Part shown: positions 24,681-32,975 of the stretch, one piece after another
Numbering within the stretch: position 1 is the stretch's first letter
Layout of the letters: the number at the start of each line of letters is the position of its first letter
Source of the DNA: Blautia sp.
GTDB lineage: Bacteria; Bacillota; Clostridia; Lachnospirales; Lachnospiraceae
NCBI GenBank assembly: GCA_030841965.1
Contig: JAUUSJ010000001.1
Coordinates: 1 to 64,000 of the forward strand
Length of the DNA stretch: 64,000 bases
Direction of reading: 5' to 3'
Program-made: the position numbers and the translations under genes
The notes under the pieces: generated by a model
Databases searched by the model: none
Told to the model about the DNA's origin: nothing
Seen by the model: the letters and a program-made list of their open reading frames with translations, nothing else

Positions 24681-26570
24681 GTGAATTTGAATAATCTTGT
24701 GAAAACGTATGATTATATAGCCAATGCGGAGGATGAGTTAGCAGATGATTTATTAGAGATATCACATTCGACTCAACAAGCGCATATAGAAATTACTATA
24801 AATAATAAAGGAGAGTTTATAAGGGGAGAGATAATAGAAAGAGAGAATGCTAGAAAAATTATCCCAGTTACGGAAGATTCTGTTAGTCGAAGCTCAGGTT
24901 CTGCGCCTCATCCATTGTTTGATAAACTAAAATATATAGCAGGTGATTATAAGGTTTATTGTGGGGAGGATAATGAAGAATATTATAAAGATTATATGGA
25001 AAATTTAAAAGATTGGGTGGATTCAGAGTATGGAGATCCAAAATTAAAATCTGTATTATTGTACTTACAAAAAAAATCAGTGATAAAAGATTTAATAGAT
25101 GATGGTATTTTGTCGGTAGATTATGAGGGAAAATTGACAAAGAAATGGGAGTTACTCGGAGAAGATAGGAAAATATCTGTAGGAAATCAAAGTGATGCTT
25201 TTGTGATATTTTCGGTAGAAGGTTTTGATTATACACCTAATTTATATGAGGATAAAGAGATAAGAAAAAAATTTATACAATATTATTCAAGTAAAAATGT
25301 CGAAAAGGGATTTTGTCGTGTATTAGGAGAAGAAAAAAGAATAAGTAATAAACATCCATCAAAAATAAGAAATGATGGGGATAAATCTAAATTGATTTCT
25401 GCCAATGATGATAAAAATTTTACTTATAGAGGAAGGTTTGATAATGCTAAACAGGCATATCAGATTAGTTATGAAGCTTCTCAAAAAGCCCATAATGCTT
25501 TAAAATGGTTAATACAACGTCAAAATGAAAAAAATTATATAGATAGTAAAGTATTTGTTTTTTGGGGAACAAAATTAGAAAAAGTTCCATATATTTTAGG
25601 AAGTTCAAAAGAAATAGCAAATGGATGGGAAAATGAAATAGAAGATAAGCCGAGTTTGGAAGAAGATATTGCCGTCCAATTTCAGCGCGCTATAAAAGGA
25701 TATAAAGGAGAAATTATTCAAGATACACAGTTAACAATATTAGGGCTTGATGCTGCAACAACGGGAAGACTTGCAGTAATTTATTTAAAAGAATATAACG
25801 GCAAACAAGAATGTGATAAGTTAATTGACAATATAGAAGCCTGGCATAAAACTTGTAGATGGAATATTCCTTATTATAATGAAGAAGAAAAGAAAGGTGG
25901 ATATTGTTATGGAGCACCTGCGCCTATTGATATAGCAAAAGTGGCGTATGGTGTGGATAGAAATGGAAAATTAGATGCGAATAAAAAGTTATTGTCTAAT
26001 ACAGTAGAAAGAATATTGCCATGTATTTGTGATGGAAAATATATTCCACGAGATATTGTACAAGCAGCTATTAATAAATCTAAGTTTCCACAAAACTATA
26101 GTAAGTTAAGCATATGGATAAGAGTATTAACAATAGCATGTGCATTATATTGTAAAGAAAAAAATGATTATAGAAAGGAGAAAAATTTAATGGAAGTAAA
26201 GGATACAAACGATATTGGATATAATTGTGGTAGATTATTAGCAATAGCAGATGCAATTGAAGCTTGGGCTTTATTATCAGATAAGGGAGAAGAGAAGGAT
26301 ATTAGAGCAACAAATGCTATTAGGATGTACACAAGATTTACTCAAAAACCATGTGACACATGGTTAGAGTTGAATAGAAAATTAATACCATATAGAGAAA
26401 AATTGGGGGCGAAGGGGAAAGTTTTATATGAGTTATTAGGTGAAGTGTCTTCCAAAATAGATATTGAGGAGTTCCGAAAGGCAGGAAATTTTGGAGGAGA
26501 ATTTTGCCTAGGATTTGATACACAAAGACAAGTAATTATTAAAAATTCTATAGAGAAAAAGAAAAATTAA
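24681..26570 (+). CDS. cas8c: Cas8c (Csd1) large Cascade subunit
   Basis: This 629-residue protein is the type I-C large subunit that recognises the PAM. It shows the Csd1 pattern AHNALKWLIQRQ, FVFWGT and LTILGLDAATTGRLAV. The start is GTG at 24681 with GAGGAGGT about 9 nt upstream. The C-terminal part contains an internal ribosome site and in-frame ATG at 26190, the expected origin of the separate small subunit Cas11c. Confidence 0.95.
   Translation: MNLNNLVKTYDYIANAEDELADDLLEISHSTQQAHIEITINNKGEFIRGEIIERENARKIIPVTEDSVSRSSGSAPHPLFDKLKYIAGDYKVYCGEDNEEYYKDYMENLKDWVDSEYGDPKLKSVLLYLQKKSVIKDLIDDGILSVDYEGKLTKKWELLGEDRKISVGNQSDAFVIFSVEGFDYTPNLYEDKEIRKKFIQYYSSKNVEKGFCRVLGEEKRISNKHPSKIRNDGDKSKLISANDDKNFTYRGRFDNAKQAYQISYEASQKAHNALKWLIQRQNEKNYIDSKVFVFWGTKLEKVPYILGSSKEIANGWENEIEDKPSLEEDIAVQFQRAIKGYKGEIIQDTQLTILGLDAATTGRLAVIYLKEYNGKQECDKLIDNIEAWHKTCRWNIPYYNEEEKKGGYCYGAPAPIDIAKVAYGVDRNGKLDANKKLLSNTVERILPCICDGKYIPRDIVQAAINKSKFPQNYSKLSIWIRVLTIACALYCKEKNDYRKEKNLMEVKDTNDIGYNCGRLLAIADAIEAWALLSDKGEEKDIRATNAIRMYTRFTQKPCDTWLELNRKLIPYREKLGAKGKVLYELLGEVSSKIDIEEFRKAGNFGGEFCLGFDTQRQVIIKNSIEKKKN
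26190..26570 (+). CDS. cas11c: Cas11c small subunit from internal start in cas8c
   Basis: AAAGGAG at 26174-26180 lies 9 nt before an in-frame ATG at codon 504 of cas8c, giving a 126-residue product (MEVKDTNDIGYNCGRLLA...). Type I-C systems are known to make the small subunit Cas11 by internal translation of the cas8c message, and both size and position fit. This is inferred from the site's strength and family knowledge; it has not been shown for this locus. Confidence 0.75.
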   Translation: MEVKDTNDIGYNCGRLLAIADAIEAWALLSDKGEEKDIRATNAIRMYTRFTQKPCDTWLELNRKLIPYREKLGAKGKVLYELLGEVSSKIDIEEFRKAGNFGGEFCLGFDTQRQVIIKNSIEKKKN

Positions 26571-26584
26571 AGGGAGGATGAAAC

Positions 26585-27445
26585 ATGGGAATTTTACAAA
26601 ATAAAATTGATTTTGAAGCAATTATTATTGTGAATAATGCAAATTGCAATGGTGATCCATTAAATGGAAATATGCCTCGTACAACTTATGATGGATATGG
26701 AGAAATATCTGACGTATGTATAAAAAGAAAGATTAGAAATCGTTTATTGGATATGGGAGAATCTATTTTTGTACAGTCTGATGATAAGAAAATAGATGAG
26801 TTTAAAAGTTTAAAGGCTAGAGCAGAGGCGAATTCTATTTTTGGAAAAGAGTTAAAAAAGGGGAAAAAGGCAGACCGTGAAAAAGGATATGAAGCTGCTT
26901 GTAAAGCATGGACAGATGTCAGAAGTTTTGGTCAAGTTTTTGCATTTAAAAATGAACAATTATCACTTGGTATAAGAGGACCTGTTTCTATACATCCAGC
27001 TTTTAGCGTAGACCCGATAGACATTACAAGTATTCAAATTACTAAAAGTGTGAATAGCGAGGAAAAGGAGGGAAAAGCTTCTGACACTATGGGAATGAAA
27101 CATAGAGTCGATTTTGGTTTATATGTTTTAAAAGGAAGTATAAATGTACAATTAGCAGAAAAAACAGGATTTACAGAGGAAGATGCAGAAAAAATAAAGG
27201 AGGCTATTCGAACATTATTTGTTAATGATAGTTCTGCTGCAAGACCAGATGGAAGTATGGAAGTTTATAAATTATATTGGTGGATTCATGACTGTAAGCT
27301 CGGTCAATATTCTTCTAGGAGGGTTCATGATAGTATAAAAATAAGACGAAAAGATGAAGGAAAAATACCAAAAACTGTGGAAGATTATAAAATAGAGTAT
27401 TGTCCATTGGAAGGTTTGAAAGTTGAAGAATATGAAGGTTTATAA
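26585..27445 (+). CDS. cas7c: Cas7c (Csd2) Cascade backbone subunit
   Basis: This 286-residue RAMP protein polymerises along the crRNA spacer to form the Cascade backbone. Family features are the start IDFEAIIIVNNANCNGDPLNGN, the acidic-rich central region and the C-terminal WWIHDCKLGQYSSRRVHD. AGGGAGG lies 7-8 nt before the ATG. It overlaps the start of cas4. Confidence 0.95.
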   Translation: MGILQNKIDFEAIIIVNNANCNGDPLNGNMPRTTYDGYGEISDVCIKRKIRNRLLDMGESIFVQSDDKKIDEFKSLKARAEANSIFGKELKKGKKADREKGYEAACKAWTDVRSFGQVFAFKNEQLSLGIRGPVSIHPAFSVDPIDITSIQITKSVNSEEKEGKASDTMGMKHRVDFGLYVLKGSINVQLAEKTGFTEEDAEKIKEAIRTLFVNDSSAARPDGSMEVYKLYWWIHDCKLGQYSSRRVHDSIKIRRKDEGKIPKTVEDYKIEYCPLEGLKVEEYEGL

Positions 27446-28109
27446 GGAAGAAGACTATTTAATGTTATCTGGGATACAACATTTTGCGTTTTGCAGGAGA
27501 CAGTGGGCTTTGATTCATATAGAAAATCAGTGGGAAGAAAATTTACGTACTATTGAAGGAAAAATTATGCATGAAAGAGCACATGAAGGTCCGACATTGG
27601 AGAGTAGAAAAAATATACTTATATCAAGAGAAATGAGAGTGTTTTCAACAAAGCTTGGAATTACAGGAATTTGTGATGTAGTAGAGTTTAAAAAGACAAC
27701 TAAAGAAGAGGGAATTTCTTTATATGGTCGGGAGGATTATTATAAAGTATATCCTGTAGAATATAAAAAAGGAGAAGCAAAAGAAGATGATGTAGATAGA
27801 TTACAACTTGTAGCACAAGCAATGTGCTTGGAAGAAATGATGTGTACTAAAATAGAATATGGATATTTATATTATGGAAAAACAAAAAGAAGAGAAAAGG
27901 TGGAGATTAGTGAAGCTTTGAGAGAAAGAGTAGAAAAAATTTGTGAAGAGATGCATGATTTATTTGAAAAACAATATACTCCCAAAGTTAAGTGGAAGCC
28001 TAAATCATGTAATGCATGTTCTTTGAAGGAAATTTGCGTTCCTAAATTATTAAAAAAACGTTTAGTACATGAATATATTTTAAATAGCATAGAGGAAAAA
28101 GGAGAATGA
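27432..28109 (+). CDS. cas4: CRISPR-associated exonuclease Cas4
   Basis: This roughly 225-residue RecB-like nuclease trims prespacers and selects PAM-containing ends for Cas1-Cas2. The nuclease core is visible as EYKKGEAKEDD. The iron-sulphur cysteines are one in FAFCRRQW and three in CNACSLKEIC near the C-terminus. An in-frame TTG at 27423 could add three residues, but ATG 27432 fits the family start. It overlaps cas7c by 14 bp and cas1 by the 4-bp ATGA. Confidence 0.93.
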   Translation: MKVYKEEDYLMLSGIQHFAFCRRQWALIHIENQWEENLRTIEGKIMHERAHEGPTLESRKNILISREMRVFSTKLGITGICDVVEFKKTTKEEGISLYGREDYYKVYPVEYKKGEAKEDDVDRLQLVAQAMCLEEMMCTKIEYGYLYYGKTKRREKVEISEALRERVEKICEEMHDLFEKQYTPKVKWKPKSCNACSLKEICVPKLLKKRLVHEYILNSIEEKGE

Positions 28110-29140
28110 GAAAGTTATTAAATACATTATATATTACGTCTCCAGAGTACTATTTAGCACTAGAAGGAGAATCAGTTGTTATATTAGAGAAAAATAAAGT
28201 AGTTAGGCAATTTCCGCTGCTTAATTTACAGGGAATAGTAACATTTGGATATTCTGGTGCTAGTCCAGCATTAATGGGAGCTTGCGCTAAAAATAATATT
28301 TCACTTTGTTTTATGTCAATGAATGGAGGACAATTTTTAGCCAGTGTAACTGGAGAAATAAAAGGGAATGTTTTATTGCGTAAAGAGCAATATAGAATTT
28401 CAGAGGATAAAACTCGAAGCCTTAGTATTGCTCGTAATATGATTATAGGTAAAATATATAATAGCAAATGGATTTTAGAACGTGCCACAAGAGATCATGC
28501 CTTGCAAGTGGATGTAGAAGCAATAAAAAAAGTTACAGCAAATTTAGATAATTTTTTATTTCAGCTTTTGGAAAGTAAATCTATAGATTCTATTAGAGGA
28601 ATAGAGGGAAATGCTGCACATCAGTATTTTTCAGTTATAGATTCTCTTATTTTGCATAATAAAGAACAATTTTATTTTAAAGAGAGGAATAGAAGACCAC
28701 CATTAGATAATGTTAATGCTATGTTATCATTTTGTTACACTTTGCTTGCGAATGAATGTTCTTCAGCTTTGTCTTCTGTGGGTCTAGATCCATATATAGG
28801 TTTTCTACATGTAGATAGACCAGGGAGGGTTTCATTAGCATTAGATTTAATGGAAGAATTCAGAGCAGTTATGGTAGATAGATTTGTGTTCAGCTTAATT
28901 AATCGCAAGATGATAAAAGCATCAGATTTTATAAAAAAGGAAAATGGAGCTGTTCTAATGACAGATAATGGAAGGAAAATTATTATTAATGCATGGCAAA
29001 AGAGAAAAAAAGAAATAATAAAACATCCATTTTTAGAAGAAAAAATAGAATGGGGATTAGTTCCTCATGTACAAAGTTTATTGCTAGCAAGATATATTAG
29101 AGGGGATATGGATGAATATCCAGTATTTCTTTGGAAATAA
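28106..29140 (+). CDS. cas1: CRISPR-associated integrase Cas1
   Basis: This 344-residue subtype I-C Cas1 integrates new spacers at the leader end of the array. The catalytic triad regions are visible: IEGNAAHQYF (glutamate), GFLHVDRPGRVSLALDLMEEF (histidine and aspartate region) and the C-terminal helical domain. It starts inside the cas4 stop codon (ATGA). Cas2, its partner, is encoded 7 kb upstream at the front of the operon. Confidence 0.96.
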   Translation: MRKLLNTLYITSPEYYLALEGESVVILEKNKVVRQFPLLNLQGIVTFGYSGASPALMGACAKNNISLCFMSMNGGQFLASVTGEIKGNVLLRKEQYRISEDKTRSLSIARNMIIGKIYNSKWILERATRDHALQVDVEAIKKVTANLDNFLFQLLESKSIDSIRGIEGNAAHQYFSVIDSLILHNKEQFYFKERNRRPPLDNVNAMLSFCYTLLANECSSALSSVGLDPYIGFLHVDRPGRVSLALDLMEEFRAVMVDRFVFSLINRKMIKASDFIKKENGAVLMTDNGRKIIINAWQKRKKEIIKHPFLEEKIEWGLVPHVQSLLLARYIRGDMDEYPVFLWK

Positions 29141-29294
29141 ACTAAGTAGTGCGAAGGGAAAGTAATCATAAATTGTGTGGAGATTCGCACTAAAAAAAGG
29201 TCAATATTTGCAGTAAAAATTGTATAAATATATTGTAACAAAAAATATATAGCATATTTAGTAGGATATACATATTGTTTTGCTATATATTGCG
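29141..29294 (+). promoter_or_regulatory. CRISPR leader
   Basis: This 154-bp AT-rich stretch lies between cas1 and the first repeat. It contains an 8-bp inverted repeat AGTGCGAA/TTCGCACT (29148-29155 with 29184-29191), a feature I know from other type I-C leaders. The repeats are perfect at this end and the far-end repeat is mutated, which agrees with new spacers entering here. Confidence 0.8.
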
Positions 29295-30615
29295 GTCACT
29301 CCCTTTTGGGAGTGTGGATTGAAATCGATTACAGAATATAGCAAAATTGAGGAATATAGTCACTCCCTTTTGGGAGTGTGGATTGAAATTTTTTTTAGGA
29401 GGAGACAATGGAAAATTTAAACGTCACTCCCTTTTGGGAGTGTGGATTGAAATAGAAATAAAGTACAAGAAATTTGGAATAGCATAGGTCACTCCCTTTT
29501 GGGAGTGTGGATTGAAATGGTAAAACATGTAAAGAAAAGCTTTCCAGAGCGGTCACTCCCTTTTGGGAGTGTGGATTGAAATCGGCTCTTGTAGATTACC
29601 AGATTCGGCATATAAGTCACTCCCTTTTGGGAGTGTGGATTGAAATACAGTTGGTAAAGGCTATAGCAAAGGATTTTACGTCACTCCCTTTTGGGAGTGT
29701 GGATTGAAATAAGCGCAGACTGGAAAGTCGACAGCTGAGATGGGCGTCACTCCCTTTTGGGAGTGTGGATTGAAATTTTGAAACCCTTGCCAGAATTATT
29801 AGTGAAAGGGTCACTCCCTTTTGGGAGTGTGGATTGAAATGATGTTATTTGATTAAAAAAGGAGCGTAATTAGGGTCACTCCCTTTTGGGAGTGTGGATT
29901 GAAATCAGATAGACTATATCGGTAAAGATGGAAAACATCGTCACTCCCTTTTGGGAGTGTGGATTGAAATCTAGCTGGGGAGGATACTGGTGCTGGAATG
30001 CCGTCACTCCCTTTTGGGAGTGTGGATTGAAATATCGGTTACATTAACAGTAACTCCAAATGTACCGTCACTCCCTTTTGGGAGTGTGGATTGAAATAGT
30101 CAAGTGTTTATAATTTAGAAACATTTAACTGGTCACTCCCTTTTGGGAGTGTGGATTGAAATTGACAATAGTGATTGCTGCTGGCATCCCATCGGGTCAC
30201 TCCCTTTTGGGAGTGTGGATTGAAATTGACAAAGCGAGGAATTGCCCGCATTGCGGCAATCGTCACTCCCTTTTGGGAGTGTGGATTGAAATTCTGTCTT
30301 TTTCCAGACTATCTGCAATTCCGCCGTCACTCCCTTTTGGGAGTGTGGATTGAAATGTCAATGCTATCTCCATTTTTTAAAGCATTAATGTCACTCCCTT
30401 TTGGGAGTGTGGATTGAAATTGTCTTGCATCATCTTGACTATCGTACATGTTTGTCACTCCCTTTTGGGAGTGTGGATTGAAATCTCATAATTAGTGTAA
30501 AATCTTCTACTTGCGTTATCGTCACTCCCTTTTGGGAGTGTGGATTGAAATAATGGATTATGCAAAAAAGAGGGTTAGGTTATCGTCACTCCCTTTTGGG
30601 AGTGTGAATTGAAAT
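29295..30615 (+). CRISPR. Type I-C CRISPR array, 21 repeats and 20 spacers
   Basis: The 31-nt repeat starts GTCACTCCC, turns at TTTT, continues GGGAGTG and ends TGGATTGAAAT. The 7-bp CACTCCC/GGGAGTG stem is the Cas5c cleavage hairpin. Repeats start at 29295, 29359, 29423, 29488, 29552, 29616, 29680, 29746, 29810, 29875, 29940, 30003, 30067, 30132, 30196, 30262, 30326, 30390, 30454, 30521 and 30585. Spacers are 32-36 nt, mostly 33. Only the last repeat is changed (G to A in TGGATT). Many spacers have one open frame with protein-like sequence, as expected for coding phage DNA; spacer 11 (29971-30002) matches a host gene over 18 bp. Confidence 0.99.
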
Positions 30616-30865
30616 CACGATACACGCCAATGTATTTTGGCGTATGGTATTGTGAATGTAGAGGTAGGTTTTTAACATAGAAACTCTGGTAGATGGAGTA
30701 ATACCTGTCTTGTTCGATTGAAATGAGTTTTGCTACATAAGTCAGGAAAAAGGTGACAATAATTTTTTTCATGAAGGAATAGAGAGTTTTTGATATAAAA
30801 AAACTGAAACTTTTTTAAGATTTATCATATACTGAAAAAAAGAGAGCTTATATGGCAGGTATTTT

Positions 30866-32113
30866 ATGATTCAAACACAACAAACTGACTCTGGAAAATT
30901 AAAGATAAATATTACTTCCACAATTGGCTCTATTCCCGTAGAAAATGCCACTATCGACATTTCTTATACGGGCGACCCAGACAAAGTAATCGAGCAACTT
31001 AAGACAGACTCTTCTGGACAAACCGAGACAATTAATCTTCCTTCCCCGCCCCTCGAGTATAGCATGGAGCCAGGAAGAGACCAGCCTTATTCGGAGTATA
31101 ATTTCTCAATTCAAGCTGAAGAATATGAGCCTGTTACTATATCTGGCGCAGAAATTCTCCCTGATGTAACCGCTATTCAAAATGTTGATATGACACCGAT
31201 TGCGATGGAAAATTCTGATTTCCAGACATTTGTCATCGGTCCACATACACTTTATGGTGATTATCCACCCAAAATTGCGGAGGACGAAATCAAACCAATT
31301 GCAGGTTCTGGTGAGATTGTACTAAGCCGTGTCGTTATCCCTGAGTACATCATCGTTCACGATGGCTCTGTCGGAGATACTACCGCACAAAATTATTATG
31401 TTCGCTATAAGGACTATATTAAAAATGTAGCTTCCTGCGAAATTTACGCCACATGGCCTGAATCTTCTATTCAAGCAAATGTACTCGCTATCATGTCTTT
31501 TACTCTTAATCGAGTTTACACAGAATGGTATAGAAATAAAGGCTACGATTTTACCATCACTTCTTCCACTGCCTATGACCATAAATGGATTCCTGGAAAA
31601 AATGTTTATGATACCATCGACAGTGTTGTAGATAATCTTTTTGCCAATTATTTATCTCGTCCTGGAGTAACACAGCCGATTTTAACTCAATACTGTGATG
31701 GACAGAGAGTATCTTGTCCGGAATGGATGACACAGTGGGGGTCGAAATACTTAGGCGACCAGGGATATACACCGATTGAGATTCTTCGTTATTATTACGG
31801 AGATTCTATATATATTAATACCGCTGAACAGATTTCTGGTATCCCATCCTCCTGGCCTGGCTCAGATTTAACAGTTGGTTCTTCTGGAAATAAAGTAAGA
31901 CAGATGCAAGAGCAGCTGAATCGTATTGCAAGAGCTTACCCATCTCTTCCTACAATTCGTGTAGACGGACAATTCGGAGAACAGACGAAAGAAGCTGTAG
32001 AAAAGTTTCAGTCTGTGTTTGGGCTACCTGTGAGTGGAATTGTGGATTATCCAACTTGGTATAAGATTAGTGATATTTATGTGGGAGTTAGCAGGATTGC
32101 GGAATTGAATTAG
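30866..32113 (+). CDS. Peptidoglycan-binding protein with SpoIID-like domain
   Basis: This 415-residue protein has an N-terminal CnaB-like beta domain (about 10-110, KLKINITSTIGSIPVENATI). The middle domain (about 150-315) resembles SpoIID/LytB: ATWPESSIQANVLAIMSFTLNR and YTPIEILRYYYG. A C-terminal PG_binding_1 domain (about 335-410) carries GSSGNKVRQMQEQLNRI and VDGQFGEQTKEAVEKFQ. No signal peptide is visible, so it may act in the mother cell or be released by lysis. Such proteins occur in spore-forming Clostridia; the role is inferred. A strong terminator follows. Confidence 0.75.
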   Translation: MIQTQQTDSGKLKINITSTIGSIPVENATIDISYTGDPDKVIEQLKTDSSGQTETINLPSPPLEYSMEPGRDQPYSEYNFSIQAEEYEPVTISGAEILPDVTAIQNVDMTPIAMENSDFQTFVIGPHTLYGDYPPKIAEDEIKPIAGSGEIVLSRVVIPEYIIVHDGSVGDTTAQNYYVRYKDYIKNVASCEIYATWPESSIQANVLAIMSFTLNRVYTEWYRNKGYDFTITSSTAYDHKWIPGKNVYDTIDSVVDNLFANYLSRPGVTQPILTQYCDGQRVSCPEWMTQWGSKYLGDQGYTPIEILRYYYGDSIYINTAEQISGIPSSWPGSDLTVGSSGNKVRQMQEQLNRIARAYPSLPTIRVDGQFGEQTKEAVEKFQSVFGLPVSGIVDYPTWYKISDIYVGVSRIAELN

Positions 32114-32115
32114 TA

Positions 32116-32179
32116 AAAAGATAGCTACTACAGAATTTTATTTGTTTTAGAATAAAATTTGTGGTAGCTATTTTTCTTA
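32116..32179 (+). terminator. Strong terminator before feo locus
   Basis: ATAGCTAC and AATTTTAT (starting 32121) pair with ATAAAATT and GTAGCTAT (ending 32171), about 18 paired bases with small interruptions, followed by TTTTTCTTATT. Confidence 0.9.
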
Positions 32180-32248
32180 TTATTAGTTAAAAAAACGCTT
32201 AATGAGAAAAAATTATCATTTAGCAAGAAAAAAAGAAAGGTTAAATTC

Positions 32249-32277
32249 TTGACAACTAATCGCAGTTAGAATATACT
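32249..32277 (+). promoter_or_regulatory. feoA promoter
   Basis: TTGACA (32249-32254) and TATACT (32272-32277) are separated by 17 bp, a near-consensus promoter. The -10 is covered by the GTTAG-N6-CTAAT operator at 32265-32280. Confidence 0.85.
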
Positions 32278-32280
32278 AAT
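32265..32280 (+). promoter_or_regulatory. Shared inverted-repeat operator, site 1
   Basis: GTTAG-AATATA-CTAAT overlaps the -10 of the feoA promoter. The same 5-6-5 arrangement recurs before feoB (32895) and before the DUF3793-flavodoxin genes (43607). The half-site resembles DtxR/MntR-family boxes. Binding there would block transcription. Confidence 0.65.
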
Positions 32281-32298
32281 TTTGTAATTGAGATTAAT

Positions 32299-32317
32299 GA
32301 AAATGAAAATCATAATC
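32299..32317 (+). promoter_or_regulatory. Fur-box-like site in feoA leader
   Basis: GAAAATGAAAATCATAATC matches the classical 19-bp Fur consensus at 16 positions. It lies about 15 nt downstream of the expected transcription start of feoA. Confidence 0.6.
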
Positions 32318-32363
32318 AATCAAGAAAAATTTATATTCAATCAAGATAAGAAGGTGGATAAGA

Positions 32364-32573
32364 ATGCCGTTGTCAATGGTAAATACAGGAGAACCTTATG
32401 TGATTAAGAAAGTAGGAGGCAAAGACGAGACCCGGAGACATTTAGAGAATTTGGGTTTTGTTGTAGGAGCGACGGTGACTGTTGTGTCTGAGATTCAAGG
32501 TAATATTATCGTGAATATTAAGGATGCAAGGGTGGCTATCGGTAAGGATATGGCCCACAAGATTATGGTCTAG
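32364..32573 (+). CDS. feoA: FeoA domain protein, first copy
   Basis: This 69-residue SH3-like FeoA protein (GGKDETRRHLENLGFVVGATVTVV) is a cytosolic accessory of the FeoB ferrous iron transporter. AAGGTGG precedes the ATG. A second FeoA gene follows 12 nt after it; tandem feoA genes are common in Clostridia. Both lie behind a strong promoter with an operator and a Fur-box-like site. Confidence 0.92.
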   Translation: MPLSMVNTGEPYVIKKVGGKDETRRHLENLGFVVGATVTVVSEIQGNIIVNIKDARVAIGKDMAHKIMV

Positions 32574-32585
32574 GAGGAGAAAAAT

Positions 32586-32804
32586 ATGATATTGAGAGAT
32601 GTGGCTGTTGGTCAGACAGTAAAGGTGAAGAAGTTAACAGGAGTTGGCCCAGTTAAGAGAAGAATCATGGATATGGGAATTACAAAGGGTGTCGAGATTT
32701 ATGTGAGAAAGGTCGCACCACTTGGAGATCCTGTTGAGATTACGGTACGCGGTTATGAGTTATCTCTTCGTAAGGAAGATGCAGCGATGATTGAAGTGGA
32801 GTAG
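32586..32804 (+). CDS. feoA: FeoA domain protein, second copy
   Basis: This 72-residue FeoA paralogue shows the canonical motif GVGPVKRRIMDMGITKGVEIYV and ends with the family's ELSLRKEDAAMIEV. TAGGAGG lies 8 nt before the ATG. It is separated from feoB by 171 bp that contain another GTTAG-N6-CTAAT operator, so feoB can probably also be transcribed separately. Confidence 0.93.
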   Translation: MILRDVAVGQTVKVKKLTGVGPVKRRIMDMGITKGVEIYVRKVAPLGDPVEITVRGYELSLRKEDAAMIEVE

Positions 32805-32894
32805 TCCATTTTCATAGATAATCATTCTCTAAGCGAAAAAGTAAGGAGAGATTATAAGGGGGAGTAAAAATCCTCCTAGATTTTTTGTCATAAA

Positions 32895-32910
32895 GTTAGT
32901 GCATACTAAT
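32895..32910 (+). promoter_or_regulatory. Shared inverted-repeat operator, site 2
   Basis: GTTAG-TGCATA-CTAAT lies 66 bp before feoB, with the same spacing as the sites at 32265 and 43607. No equally clear -35/-10 pair is evident beside it. Confidence 0.6.
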
Positions 32911-32975
32911 TAAAATAAGTGATAGAAAATAAAATATAGCTTTTACAAACTTTGACATAGGAAAGGAGAAAAGAT

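Noticed and set aside
29973..29990. Self-targeting of the M15 peptidase gene by spacer 11
   Set aside because: Only 18 of 32 bases match. The first two spacer bases next to the PAM differ, and the three bases before the match position in the gene are GAT, not the TTC expected for type I-C.
30156..30417. Several open frames across the CRISPR array
   Set aside because: They arise from the repeat sequence being open in some frames and contain the same peptide at every repeat.
30717..30725. GATTGAAAT after the array as a 22nd repeat
   Set aside because: It matches only the last nine repeat bases, lacks the stem, and lies about 100 bp from the last repeat instead of 33.
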